Assembly (NCBI GenBank): GCA_024223715.1
Contig: JAAEOA010000047.1
Span: forward strand, 1 to 64,000
Direction of reading: 5' to 3'
DNA length: 64,000 nt
DNA from: a bacterium
GTDB taxonomy: Bacteria > Krumholzibacteriota > Krumholzibacteriia > LZORAL124-64-63
A program made the position numbers and the translations under genes. Below the pieces are notes generated by a model. The model did no database searches and was not told the DNA's origin. It saw nothing but the letters and a program-made list of their open reading frames with translations. This document shows, one piece after another, positions 35,747 to 44,830 of the stretch. How positions within the stretch are numbered: position 1 is the stretch's first letter; each line of letters opens with the position of its first letter.

Positions 35747-38437
35747 GTGACACCCCCCCCCAAAAAGCAACCCACGCCAGTGATCCGCATCACAGAAGTC
35801 CGTGCGGAGTATACCAGCGCCCGGCGAATCAACACCAATCTGGAGCACCGAATCGCTCAGCAAAGCTGGGAACGGCCAGTGGTTTATATACCAGCTGAAA
35901 TCGACTTCACCACCGCGGCGGGTAACCGATACACCATTTCTGTTCGGGACTACGACGTGCGCTTTCTGGACCGTGTTTCGAAAGAAGAAGCGGTTGCCCA
36001 TGTCGATCGCATCCACAAGGCACGCCGCAGGGACTCTGAAGCTCATCATGAGCTAGAGGCCATTGCCCGCAGTTTGCACTCCGTGCTTTCGCCTCGGTTT
36101 CTCAAGAAAGAGATGGTCGAAAATGAGTATGTTGTTCCCTACACAACCGAGCAGAACTATCCCGAAACCTTGATCAGCAACAAAGGCTCGGTCTTGCTCC
36201 ATCTCTCACGCAAAGGATTTGCCACCCCCGACTTCTGCTTCCTGACATCAAAGGTCTACCACCTCGATAATGCCAACCGAAACAAAGCTCTGCATTCCGC
36301 CATGCGCAACCTGGTTAAATTGAGCGGGCGACGGTTGGGCGATCCGAACAACCCGTTGCTTATCGCCATACGTTCGGCCATGCCCGACTATTTGCCAGGA
36401 TTTATGCCCACCTACCTGAATGTCGGATATGTACCTGCCATGCTGTCCGGTTTGTCTGAACGGTATGGCCAGGCCGCGGTCTCACGCATCCGTTTAAATA
36501 ATCGGCGCACTATCCTTGAAGCTCTGGATCCGGACACCATAGAAGAGCTCACTTCCAACCTTCGCCACGACCTGACCGACACCGAGAACAATGACCTCGC
36601 AAAAAAGATCGAGGACTGCATCGCCCGACACGACCCGCAATTATTGACCGACCCTTATCACCAACTCGAGTTTCTGCTCGGTTGCGTGTACGATTATTAT
36701 GACCAACACTTCGATGCCCTGAGAAATTTCATGGGCAACACTGTTCGCTACCCGACGGTGATCATGCAACGTATGGTATGCAGCGTCATCAATCAGGATT
36801 CTTACGCTGGCGTGCTATACAGCCGTCACCCCCGCATCGGGTCAGGGGTTCACCTCCAGTTTGCGCGAACCATCTACGGTGAAGAACTCATGACCGGCCG
36901 CTTGGTCCCGGATGAGGTGCATTTCGCCTTGCCCGAGGAAGCTCGTAAAGAATTTCCCGCCGTCTATCACTTCTGGAAGCGGTTACCCCATTTGGAAAGA
37001 TTATTCCTTGGGCCGGTCATGGTGGAGTTCACGGCAGTTCTTGGTACTTTCACCATCCTGCAGGTTAACCAGGCTCAACTGGCTGGGGCAGGCATGCTAA
37101 CGGCCGTTATGGACCTTTATGAATCCGGGATCATCAATGCCCAGCGGGTACAGGAGCTGATTGAGCCGTTTCACATTCGGCAGCTGGAGTCAGATACCAT
37201 CGACCCGGAATCGTTCGAAGACCTTTCCCCATTTGCCCAGGGACTGTCTGTCCTTCCGCGCACGGCCGTCACGGGTCGCCTGTTCTTTTCGATAGAGAAA
37301 GCCGAGGCTGCAAAGGTCAAAGGAAAAGGCGGCAATGTCATTCTCGTGCAGGATCGTTTCACACCCGCCGATACTGTCAGCATGCAGAACGTTCAGGGCA
37401 TCTGCAGTCTCAGTCCTGCTGCAATCCACGTGGTGACCACCGCACAAACACTGGGCATCCCCTCATTGCTGGACCTCAAAAAAGACGGGGTGCACATTGG
37501 CGATGACGAAACCACTCTGATTGGCAGAAACGGGATAGTGATCAACGAAGGTCAGTGGGTTACGATCTCCAGCCGCAAGAAAACACTTTTCCTGGGTCGT
37601 GCGGCTTTCGCGACCGCCCGCTTGTTTCGATTCATGGATGGGGAGGATCTGGGTCTTCAACCAGATGAACAAGTCGAATTCACCCGGCTTGCCATGTATT
37701 ACCGACGCTATCAGGCCCTGATTGACCGATTCCACAAAACTGGATTCAAAAGCCTTCAGGAGTTTGGCCAGTCCATCCGTGGTGGCCAGCTCCAAAATCA
37801 TCCGGAAGATGCGCAGGAACTGGTGAATCGCTGTGTGGATCAGTATTGCGACATTGTGATCGAGAGACTCTTTGGCACCACCCTCGGTATGCATCTAAAT
37901 AACCGCACTGCTTTCCTTTTGCTCACCATCGAACGCCAGGTCACATTACTCACTGCGATGGTCAAATTCGCTGGCGAGCAAGGGCGCCATGGTTACCAGG
38001 CCGGTTCGTTTGTAATCGGCTGTCTTGTGGAGCCGGATGCTCCAGTTGATCTTTGGAAAAAGCTCTCACCCCAGGTATTAGGCTTCCTGCTGAACGAATG
38101 GGTTGTGCACCAGCAATATCGCGACCTCATTACCCAGATTGGTGAACGCAAACTTAACCGGGCCCGTGAAGTGATCCTCACCCAGGGGCTAAGCCCAATA
38201 CGCTTGCATGTGGGACGGGCCAAGGAATTTATTTCCCTGAAACTATCCGGAGTTGATCTTGATGCGGTGATCGACGCCCTTCCATCTCATGCCGAAACCC
38301 AAACTGAGGAAATTTTTAACCTTTTGAAGGAACCATATGGGGCGTTTTACGATTATGAACGGCAGTCATCGCTGGCACCTCTAAAAACCCTGTGTGAACA
38401 AATTGGTCGACCGGTGCCAAAGGCGGGAGACCGTTGA
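35747..38437 (+). CDS. PPDK-like protein with altered catalytic motifs
   Basis: About 896 residues related to the ATP-binding and phosphohistidine parts of pyruvate phosphate dikinase. It has SNKGSVLLHLSRKGFATPDF (N-terminal ATP-grasp loop), AIRSAMPDYLPGFMPTYLNV (PPDK: RSGA...MPGMMDTVLN), VIMQRMVCSVINQDSYAGVL, FTILQVNQAQ where PPDK has LYxLQTR, and a swivelling domain around residue 500-580. There the phospho-His loop reads SLSPAAIHVVTTAQTLGIPS: the His (about 561) is kept but TRGG is lost. The PEP/pyruvate barrel is missing and the last ~300 residues are not recognisable. I chose GTG at 35747 (AAAGGA seven bases upstream) over ATG at 35696, which lacks a ribosome site. A C9 tract follows the start. 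Confidence 0.75.
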   Translation: MTPPPKKQPTPVIRITEVRAEYTSARRINTNLEHRIAQQSWERPVVYIPAEIDFTTAAGNRYTISVRDYDVRFLDRVSKEEAVAHVDRIHKARRRDSEAHHELEAIARSLHSVLSPRFLKKEMVENEYVVPYTTEQNYPETLISNKGSVLLHLSRKGFATPDFCFLTSKVYHLDNANRNKALHSAMRNLVKLSGRRLGDPNNPLLIAIRSAMPDYLPGFMPTYLNVGYVPAMLSGLSERYGQAAVSRIRLNNRRTILEALDPDTIEELTSNLRHDLTDTENNDLAKKIEDCIARHDPQLLTDPYHQLEFLLGCVYDYYDQHFDALRNFMGNTVRYPTVIMQRMVCSVINQDSYAGVLYSRHPRIGSGVHLQFARTIYGEELMTGRLVPDEVHFALPEEARKEFPAVYHFWKRLPHLERLFLGPVMVEFTAVLGTFTILQVNQAQLAGAGMLTAVMDLYESGIINAQRVQELIEPFHIRQLESDTIDPESFEDLSPFAQGLSVLPRTAVTGRLFFSIEKAEAAKVKGKGGNVILVQDRFTPADTVSMQNVQGICSLSPAAIHVVTTAQTLGIPSLLDLKKDGVHIGDDETTLIGRNGIVINEGQWVTISSRKKTLFLGRAAFATARLFRFMDGEDLGLQPDEQVEFTRLAMYYRRYQALIDRFHKTGFKSLQEFGQSIRGGQLQNHPEDAQELVNRCVDQYCDIVIERLFGTTLGMHLNNRTAFLLLTIERQVTLLTAMVKFAGEQGRHGYQAGSFVIGCLVEPDAPVDLWKKLSPQVLGFLLNEWVVHQQYRDLITQIGERKLNRAREVILTQGLSPIRLHVGRAKEFISLKLSGVDLDAVIDALPSHAETQTEEIFNLLKEPYGAFYDYERQSSLAPLKTLCEQIGRPVPKAGDR

Positions 38438-38467
38438 TTAGATCCCTGAAATGAAAGTGAGTTGAAA

Positions 38468-38908
38468 ATGTTTAGAGTTGGATTTTCTGTTCTGGTTGTC
38501 TTGATTGCTTTTTTACCCACTAATGCTCACAGTCAGACAAACGCCCAGCTTACGGCCAAAGTCCAGGCAACTGAAAATGCTTTCGCCGCAACAATGGCCA
38601 ATCGTGATTTCGATGCATTTGCCACTTTTCTGACCGATGAATCGGTATTTTTTAGTGGAGAACAACCTCTTCAAGGCAAAGAAATGATAAAATCTGTTTG
38701 GAGCACTTATTATGCCGGGGATGCTGCGCCTTTTTCGTGGCGTTCCGAAACCGTTGTAGTTCTGCCCTCAGGGACATTGGCACACAGCAGTGGCCCTGTT
38801 ATGAATTCCGATGGACAAGAAGTTGCAACATTTAATTCAGTTTGGCGGTTGGAAGCTGGTGGTGAATGGAAAGTTATTTTTGATAAAGGTTGTAACAACT
38901 GCCAATAG
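38468..38908 (+). CDS. Secreted NTF2-like (DUF4440/SnoaL-type) protein
   Basis: A product of 146 residues from the ATG at 38468 with signal peptide (GFSVLVVLIAFLPTNAHS). The mature part is a single NTF2-like domain: VQATENAFAATMANRDFDAF, FLTDESVFFSGEQPLQGKEM, SSGPVMNSDGQEVATFNSVW and WKVIFDKGCN. Such domains bind small ligands or form dimers. Many are annotated DUF4440 and have no known reaction. The gene follows the PPDK-like gene by 30 bases and may share its transcript. Confidence 0.85.
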   Translation: MFRVGFSVLVVLIAFLPTNAHSQTNAQLTAKVQATENAFAATMANRDFDAFATFLTDESVFFSGEQPLQGKEMIKSVWSTYYAGDAAPFSWRSETVVVLPSGTLAHSSGPVMNSDGQEVATFNSVWRLEAGGEWKVIFDKGCNNCQ

Positions 38909-38917
38909 ATTTGGCTG

Positions 38918-38939
38918 GGGCCCCGCCGCAGCAGGGCCC
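38918..38939. terminator. GC-rich hairpin between convergent genes
   Basis: GGGCCC pairs with GGGCCC over a 10-base loop, followed on + by ATATAAAAAATTAT. It lies between the NTF2-like gene and the DUF5916 gene stops. There is no clean U-run on either strand, so terminator function is tentative. Confidence 0.45.
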
Positions 38940-38961
38940 GATATAAAAAATTATCAATACC

Positions 38962-41682
38962 CTACAATGAGAAGTACTGCGAGATTTTTACCATAAAAAT
39001 ATCCTCGCCGGGGGCATCAAGCAGGGATTGGGCGTCTCGGCTCAAACTGAAACTGCCAGGATTTTCGAAGTCTGCCCGATCCTGGGTCCAGACAAAGTAG
39101 AAAGTACTGCCAGCACCATATTCCCAACGCAGAACCAGGTTCACCTTTAGCGACTTGAAGTTAAAATCCCGGTCAGCAAGGCTAAATGTATTGCCGGGGT
39201 TCGAGCCATCGGGTGTCACAACCCAGGGATTGTTCGAATCCAGATCAGGCCGATAATCAACCGATGAGCCATTGTCCTGGCCATAGACATTAAAATCGCG
39301 GGAACTGGCCCGGGCCAATTCCTTCATGCGAGTGTAGTCACCACTGGCAAAGAGCGGCTGAATGTAAGCTTGCAGAGTCAGTTTCGGCGTAAATGTCCAA
39401 TCGATGCGCGACTCAATGCTGAACTGCCGATACTCCAGATCGGAGAATATATAACGGCTGCCAAAGGTTGAACTCATGGTCGGGTCAAGAATCGTATCGT
39501 AGTATTGGGAATCGGTCTGGTTCCACGAATAGCGAGGGCCAATTTCAAAGCTTAAGCTGGTGGCTGGTTTGACTTGAATTGAAACCCCACCACTGGCCGA
39601 GCGGTCTCCCGAATTGGATTTACTAAGGAATACATCTGTACTTCCGACCAATTTCTTTCGTCGGTCTGTACTCAAACGGAAACTGAGTTCGCTGTTGTCA
39701 GCCGAACGCATATTCGGTCCACCACGCGTCATGCGTGGATCGTTAGTTTCCGGATTATAGAAAACGTGAGTATTAATATTCCAGTAATTGGCCAGCTGGC
39801 CCCAGTGCCACATTCCGAAGCCGCCACCATCGGCCATACCACCAGTATCCCAGGTCCAGTAAGTGGCCAGATTCACAGTCTGGTTTCGGAACAATTTATT
39901 GGGTTCAAGCCAGCGGTAACCACCTACCAATGAGGTGTTTATAATATCAGTGCGGAACATGAAGCCCATGTCGTTCACATCAAATCCAGGCGATGAATAT
40001 CCGGCCGCCGCATTCAGCAGCCAGTTACCAGACTGTTTATTCAGAGCCAGCCTGCCGATGAAACCATCCAGCTTGGTGGCGTCCGATGAATAATCCAGAT
40101 GACTGGCATCAGGCCGTTGAAAGTAATGTCGGGAGGACGTTTGCAAGGATTCAATTGCCTCAGCACTTCCGGTCAAATGACTGGCACCCAGGTATCCTTT
40201 AAGAGACCAGACACCATCTTCGTCCAGATTTATCCAACCGTCGATGCCTCCGGTCAGAGCCCGGCGGTCCAACTGGGCCTGGCTGTTCGGATCGTCCAGA
40301 TCACGGGCGGTGTGAGTTACCATTACACCAAGGCCCTTAAGACCTTCGTCCCGGGTGGTCTTGGCCCGAATAACAGAATAGTTCGACAACGGTTCAACGA
40401 CCTGATCGAATTGCTGGCCTCCATTCTGCAAATGAGCTTTTTCTCGAGCCGTTAATGCAGTCATGCCGCCAATAGAGGTTGTACCAATTTTGCCACTTAC
40501 TTTTGCTGCCCCCAAAATTGTGGTGAACTGGGGAATGTCAGCATAGTCGTAATCACTGTTGATGCCCAGCTGGGGAGCCCGCCCAACGCGCCGGCTGTAA
40601 AACATCAGAGGATCCATCCAGTTGAAATCCCAATTATTGTTCACACCTTCCCGGCCAAAACGAAACACGTTTGCATCTTCGACAAAAAATGGGCGGCGTT
40701 CCTCATAAAAGGTCTCGTAGGCCGACAGGTTGACCACGGCCGGATCAACTTCCACCTGGCCAAAATCAGGATTCACAGTGGCATTTAAAGTAAGATTATT
40801 GGAAAGAGGTGTTTTCAGATCAAGTCCAACGTTGCCCGAGAACTGGGGATTGTCGTGGAACGGATCTGCATCGTCCACTTCCAAAGATTCCGCCTTACCC
40901 AGAACATAGGGACGCACTTCAGCCTTGTTTTCTGGTTTTATGCCCGAAATTCCCACCAGATCCGGAAATCGCGAGCCGTAGCCGGAGCCCCCGCGCGGGT
41001 TGTGAAACAACTCACTTCGTTCGTTGAAACGCAAAGTGCGACGCGAAAAATTTATGCCCCAGACCTGATTTTCGGTATCGGGGAATTTGAACTGTGAAAA
41101 CGGAATGCGAACCTCCATTGTCCAACCCAATTGGTCAATAGTGGTGGCCGCATCCCAGACCCCATCCCATGACGAATCGTCCCAGCCATCGTTATACAAT
41201 ACAGCATCACCAATAACACCAGCGGGGTTAATGGAGAACGAAAAAGCATTCCGGTCGTCGTTGAAGGTATCGAAATTCAGGTAAATCCAATCCGATGAGG
41301 GCCAGGTATCGCGCCGCCCCAGCCGGGCGGCGATGGAATCCGGGGCTGAGTCGTACATACGGGCTGCCACATAGAGTGCTTCGTTGTCGTAAGCCACCCA
41401 AAACTCGGTACGATTGCGTGGGGCACAACCATTGTCTGGATCATTTTGAATCAGTCCATCATAACCGGATTGTCGCCAACTGCTTTCATCCAAAAGACCA
41501 TCAAGTTCGACTTCGTTTTGGAGACGAAAAGCCCGAATGGTTTTTGCCATTGGCACCAGAGAGGGATCACAATCCCAGTTAGTTTCCTCGGCAGTTTCAC
41601 TTTGGGCGAATGCCGGTATGCAGGCCAGTAGGAATAAGTTTAAAATTATAAACTGGCGACTAAAGATAGATGTCTGGAACAA
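38962..41682 (-). CDS. DUF5916 outer-membrane protein with CBM9-like domain (copy 2)
   Basis: A 906-residue protein with signal peptide (FIILNLFLLACIPAFA). A CBM9-like domain spans ~45-240 (RLQNEVELDGLLDESSWRQ, then EALYVAARMYDSAPDSIAAR, MEVRIPFSQFKFP). The DUF5916 beta barrel follows (ATVNPDFGQVEVDPAVVNLS, YEERRPFFVEDANVFRFGRE, many aromatic strands, terminal MVKISQYFSL). The start is TTG with AAAGGA eight bases upstream, and no ATG lies in frame nearby. It parallels the gene at 27186, though the two differ in length by ~130 residues, mainly in the barrel. The likely role is at the outer membrane, and the substrate is unknown. Confidence 0.9.
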   Translation of the reverse strand: MFQTSIFSRQFIILNLFLLACIPAFAQSETAEETNWDCDPSLVPMAKTIRAFRLQNEVELDGLLDESSWRQSGYDGLIQNDPDNGCAPRNRTEFWVAYDNEALYVAARMYDSAPDSIAARLGRRDTWPSSDWIYLNFDTFNDDRNAFSFSINPAGVIGDAVLYNDGWDDSSWDGVWDAATTIDQLGWTMEVRIPFSQFKFPDTENQVWGINFSRRTLRFNERSELFHNPRGGSGYGSRFPDLVGISGIKPENKAEVRPYVLGKAESLEVDDADPFHDNPQFSGNVGLDLKTPLSNNLTLNATVNPDFGQVEVDPAVVNLSAYETFYEERRPFFVEDANVFRFGREGVNNNWDFNWMDPLMFYSRRVGRAPQLGINSDYDYADIPQFTTILGAAKVSGKIGTTSIGGMTALTAREKAHLQNGGQQFDQVVEPLSNYSVIRAKTTRDEGLKGLGVMVTHTARDLDDPNSQAQLDRRALTGGIDGWINLDEDGVWSLKGYLGASHLTGSAEAIESLQTSSRHYFQRPDASHLDYSSDATKLDGFIGRLALNKQSGNWLLNAAAGYSSPGFDVNDMGFMFRTDIINTSLVGGYRWLEPNKLFRNQTVNLATYWTWDTGGMADGGGFGMWHWGQLANYWNINTHVFYNPETNDPRMTRGGPNMRSADNSELSFRLSTDRRKKLVGSTDVFLSKSNSGDRSASGGVSIQVKPATSLSFEIGPRYSWNQTDSQYYDTILDPTMSSTFGSRYIFSDLEYRQFSIESRIDWTFTPKLTLQAYIQPLFASGDYTRMKELARASSRDFNVYGQDNGSSVDYRPDLDSNNPWVVTPDGSNPGNTFSLADRDFNFKSLKVNLVLRWEYGAGSTFYFVWTQDRADFENPGSFSLSRDAQSLLDAPGEDIFMVKISQYFSL

Positions 41683-42209
41683 TACTTTAATCCTTTCAAA
41701 TGTTTGATGCAGGCCATTATTCGAGGAGGAACCGGTCGGGGAAACGTGGCCTCGAGGTGTCGTGAGTTGGGTTTTCTATTGTTTGTTTTCATAGGTATGA
41801 CGAGTGGAGAGAGGAAATGGTTGTGAAAAAAAAAAGAAATGGTGATTAATTTCGTGGGATATGGGTCCCGGATGGAATATTTGGAAGGTGCAATCCTCTG
41901 AATATTTGTTTTTTTCCACGTCAAATACTCGCCACACCTCTTTGGCACTGGCAATCATTTGTGCCATTTTCAATCAATGTTTCCATCTCAAGTGAACTCG
42001 TGGTATCATTTCTTGGTGGGTACTGGCTTGTTTCATTTTTTGCTGGTGAATTTGACCTTCACTACCAGAAGAACAGATATTGCCCTCCCATTCACCGTTC
42101 TTCCTCCGTTACTGGGTCAAAGAAGAAGAAATTTCAGATGGGAGGAGGCCCGAACCTTTTTAAAGGCTGTCAGCATCTTAAGGCTGTTTTTACACCTATA
42201 GGAAGTAAC
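41683..42209. other. Divergent intergenic region
   Basis: 527 bases between diverging starts. The + strand frame upstream of the next gene is open but lacks a ribosome site and protein-like composition. The stretch presumably holds the promoters of both neighbours. No strong inverted repeat was seen. Confidence 0.4.
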
Positions 42210-43040
42210 ATGATTCAGGTGATAAGAAAGAAAGCCCTCAATTTTGTAGATAACTATATTCCTCAACATTTGCTAACCGAAGAACCAACGGTCTCTAAAC
42301 AAAATGAACTTTTTTCTACCCGAGTGACGATAGTTTTTTCAGTTGTTTTGTCTGCCATGTGCTTCGTAATGTTTATTACTCGCGTTATCCTTGAAGGTTT
42401 TGGTAGTAAAGGGTTATGGTTGCTACTACTGGTATCCCTGCTTTTAATACCGACACTTAATGTTTCAAAAAGGTTTCAAAACTATTCATTAATTAACAAT
42501 ATGTTTTTGCTTTGTGGCCTTACCGTAATTCCATATCGTGCCTGGGCCACTGGCGGAATAGATAGTTCTGTTTCAGCATTTTTTCTTCTCATTCCAATCG
42601 TCGGTGGATTGACTGGGAATGCAAAACTTTTCCTTAGTGCACTGATTGTTGCGTTCCTGGAGTTGATAATTGTTACATATCCTGGCATTTTTGGTTTTGA
42701 GCCCTCTTTGTTCGAGCCCCAAAAAGCAGTTCAATTAAGTGTACTGATCGTACTATTGTTGTTTGTATCTTTTCTTGTTTGGTTTTTCCAAAATGAGCGG
42801 AAATCTCATTTAATTATGCTTGACGAAAGGGGATCCCAGATCCGAATTCTTTCAGGCCTGTTGAGGATTTGTTCATCCTGCAAGAAGATTCATGATAAAG
42901 GTACTGGTGATTGGAAACAACTCGAACATTATATTGATAATCATTCAGAAGCACAGTTCACTCATGGTTTCTGCCCAAAATGCCTGGAAAAAGAATATTC
43001 AAAAGTAGGCCTAACACCTCCAAAGCAACAATCCGAATGA
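42210..43040 (+). CDS. Membrane protein with C-terminal CxxC...CxxC domain
   Basis: A 276-residue protein from the ATG at 42210 (AGGAAG five bases upstream). A frame open 83 codons further up is ignored for lack of a ribosome site. Six hydrophobic segments lie between ~35 and 205, resembling the membrane sensor part of histidine kinases or cyclases. A short coiled coil and then a ~50-residue C-terminal module follow: LSGLLRICSSCKKIHDKGTG, HYIDNHSEAQFTHGFCPKCL. This CxxC...CPxC module is common at the ends of bacterial PAS and receiver proteins and probably binds metal. There is no kinase or cyclase domain, so it may signal through a partner such as the chemoreceptor downstream. Confidence 0.8.
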   Translation: MIQVIRKKALNFVDNYIPQHLLTEEPTVSKQNELFSTRVTIVFSVVLSAMCFVMFITRVILEGFGSKGLWLLLLVSLLLIPTLNVSKRFQNYSLINNMFLLCGLTVIPYRAWATGGIDSSVSAFFLLIPIVGGLTGNAKLFLSALIVAFLELIIVTYPGIFGFEPSLFEPQKAVQLSVLIVLLLFVSFLVWFFQNERKSHLIMLDERGSQIRILSGLLRICSSCKKIHDKGTGDWKQLEHYIDNHSEAQFTHGFCPKCLEKEYSKVGLTPPKQQSE

Positions 43041-43210
43041 GCGACCTTCGGGATTTCCTCAGGAATCAGGAGGAGTTTGCACCTGATATTTACTATTAAC
43101 AACAACCAAAAAATGGTAATTATGACTTAATTTTTCAAGAATATTGCCGAACACCGTGGGGTTAGCAAATTTGTATACTTTCATTCCTTTGAGACAAAAG
43201 GATCCGTCTG

Positions 43211-44665
43211 ATGGAAAACATGGAAATCAAAAAAATGTTGTTGTTGGGAAATTCTATACCGGTTGTTCTGGTATTGATCTTGGTGGGACTGGCTGCCGCG
43301 ACATTTGATAACAACAAAACCAATACCAAAATGCTAGCTGAGGTAGATGCCCCTTTGTTGGTTGCTTTAGAAAAATGCAGCACCAATATGTTGTTACACA
43401 GGCGGTTCGAAAAAGATTTTCTGATCAATATTGGAAACTCAGAAAAACAAAAAAAATACTTAAAAAAGAATACAGCTCAACAATTGGAAACCCGGGCAAC
43501 TGTAGCAAACGTTGTTGCTTTGATAATGAAAAAACCAGCTGTTTCTATTGAAGCAAAAGAAGCTACTGCGAGGCTGGAAACTAATCTTGAAAGTTACTAC
43601 AAGGTGTTTTCTGGCGTTGTTGACCAGGTTCAAGATAATGATTCCCTGACCACCATTGATGGCAATAAATTAATGAAACCAGGCAAAAAGGCCATTCACG
43701 GATTTGAAGAGGATATAACTTTAATCACTTCCGAAGTGAAAGAAGCCTTTACTGTAGCTGCTTTTAAACAAGTGGCTTCAAATCAAAAGGGATTAGTGAC
43801 CGTGTTGACCAGTGGTTCGGGCATTGCCCTGGTCATCCTTATTTCCGGTTTTTTGGTAATGATTAAAGTCAGGAAGTCAGTGAATCGGGTGGTGACATCT
43901 TTGCATTCAGCAGAAATGCAAAGCAGGGATGCTTTAAAAACAATTTCCACTGGTGGCAAATCTCTTGCAAGTAGTGCCTCTTCTCAAGCCGAGTCCGTGG
44001 ACAAAACAGTTCTGGCCACTGAAGAAATGGCATCTCAAACGCATTTGAATTCCCAAAATGCAGCAAAAGCCAACGGGATTATGCAAGAGACATATTCGGT
44101 TGTTGAACGGGCCAATTCCAGCATGACCGAACTTTCAGATTCCATGGGCCAAATCACTTCAGCCAGTGAAGAAACTTCTAAAATTGTACAAACCATCGAT
44201 GAAATTGCCTTCCAAACCAATTTACTCGCTTTGAATGCAGCTGTTGAAGCAGCCAGAGCCGGCGAAGCCGGAAAAGGTTTTTCTGTGGTAGCCGAAGAGG
44301 TTAGAAACCTGGCCCAAAGGGCAGCCGGAGCAGCTAAAAACACTTCAGCTTTGATTGAAGAAACCGGTAATCGAGTGAAAAAGGGAGTTTCGTTAGTAGA
44401 AAAAACAACTCAGGATTTTGAGGATGTTGCCCAAAATACAAAAACCATCAGTGGTTTGGTTCAAAATATCAGTACCGCATCTGCCGAGCAGGCCGTTGGG
44501 GTGGAACAGGTTTCTCAGGCAATGACCGATTTTGATCGGATTGTTAAAGGAAACGCCGCAAATGCCCAGAGTACGGCTTCTACCACCGAGGATCTAACAA
44601 ACCATTTCCATTCCATTTCCGACTCCATTGGCAACTTGGCGGCGTTGGCTGGAATGGATCATTAA
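43211..44665 (+). CDS. Methyl-accepting chemotaxis protein
   Basis: A 484-residue chemoreceptor. It has one N-terminal membrane helix (about 9-30), a periplasmic helical domain (about 31-200), a second helix (about 200-222) and a cytoplasmic coiled coil with the conserved hairpin tip [20 protein letters not shown] and [20 protein letters not shown]. No clear HAMP domain follows the second helix and no C-terminal CheR-docking pentapeptide exists. AGGA lies eight bases before the ATG. It should couple a periplasmic signal to CheA/CheW, but no che genes are in the window. The neighbour upstream is a membrane protein of sensor-like shape. Confidence 0.95.
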   Translation: MENMEIKKMLLLGNSIPVVLVLILVGLAAATFDNNKTNTKMLAEVDAPLLVALEKCSTNMLLHRRFEKDFLINIGNSEKQKKYLKKNTAQQLETRATVANVVALIMKKPAVSIEAKEATARLETNLESYYKVFSGVVDQVQDNDSLTTIDGNKLMKPGKKAIHGFEEDITLITSEVKEAFTVAAFKQVASNQKGLVTVLTSGSGIALVILISGFLVMIKVRKSVNRVVTSLHSAEMQSRDALKTISTGGKSLASSASSQAESVDKTVLATEEMASQTHLNSQNAAKANGIMQETYSVVERANSSMTELSDSMGQITSASEETSKIVQTIDEIAFQTNLLALNAAVEAARAGEAGKGFSVVAEEVRNLAQRAAGAAKNTSALIEETGNRVKKGVSLVEKTTQDFEDVAQNTKTISGLVQNISTASAEQAVGVEQVSQAMTDFDRIVKGNAANAQSTASTTEDLTNHFHSISDSIGNLAALAGMDH

Positions 44666-44768
44666 AATTTTTAGGATTTGTTTGAATATTGAACTTGGGG
44701 TCATTCACTAAAACATGGATGACCCTTGGTTGCACAGATAAATTTCAGAAATGCACGGGCCGGATCAG

Positions 44769-44805
44769 GCAAAGAATAACCCCGCCACGATATCCGCAGC
44801 GGGGT
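44769..44805 (-). terminator. Terminator of the cytochrome gene
   Basis: ACCCCGC and GCGGGGT pair over a 13-base loop, followed on the - strand by TTATTCTTT. It is 26 bases past the cytochrome stop. A weaker GGGTCAT...ATGACCC repeat at 44698-44725 may end the chemoreceptor transcript on the + strand. Confidence 0.75.
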
Positions 44806-44830
44806 CCAAATAATTACGAAACAGAAATTC

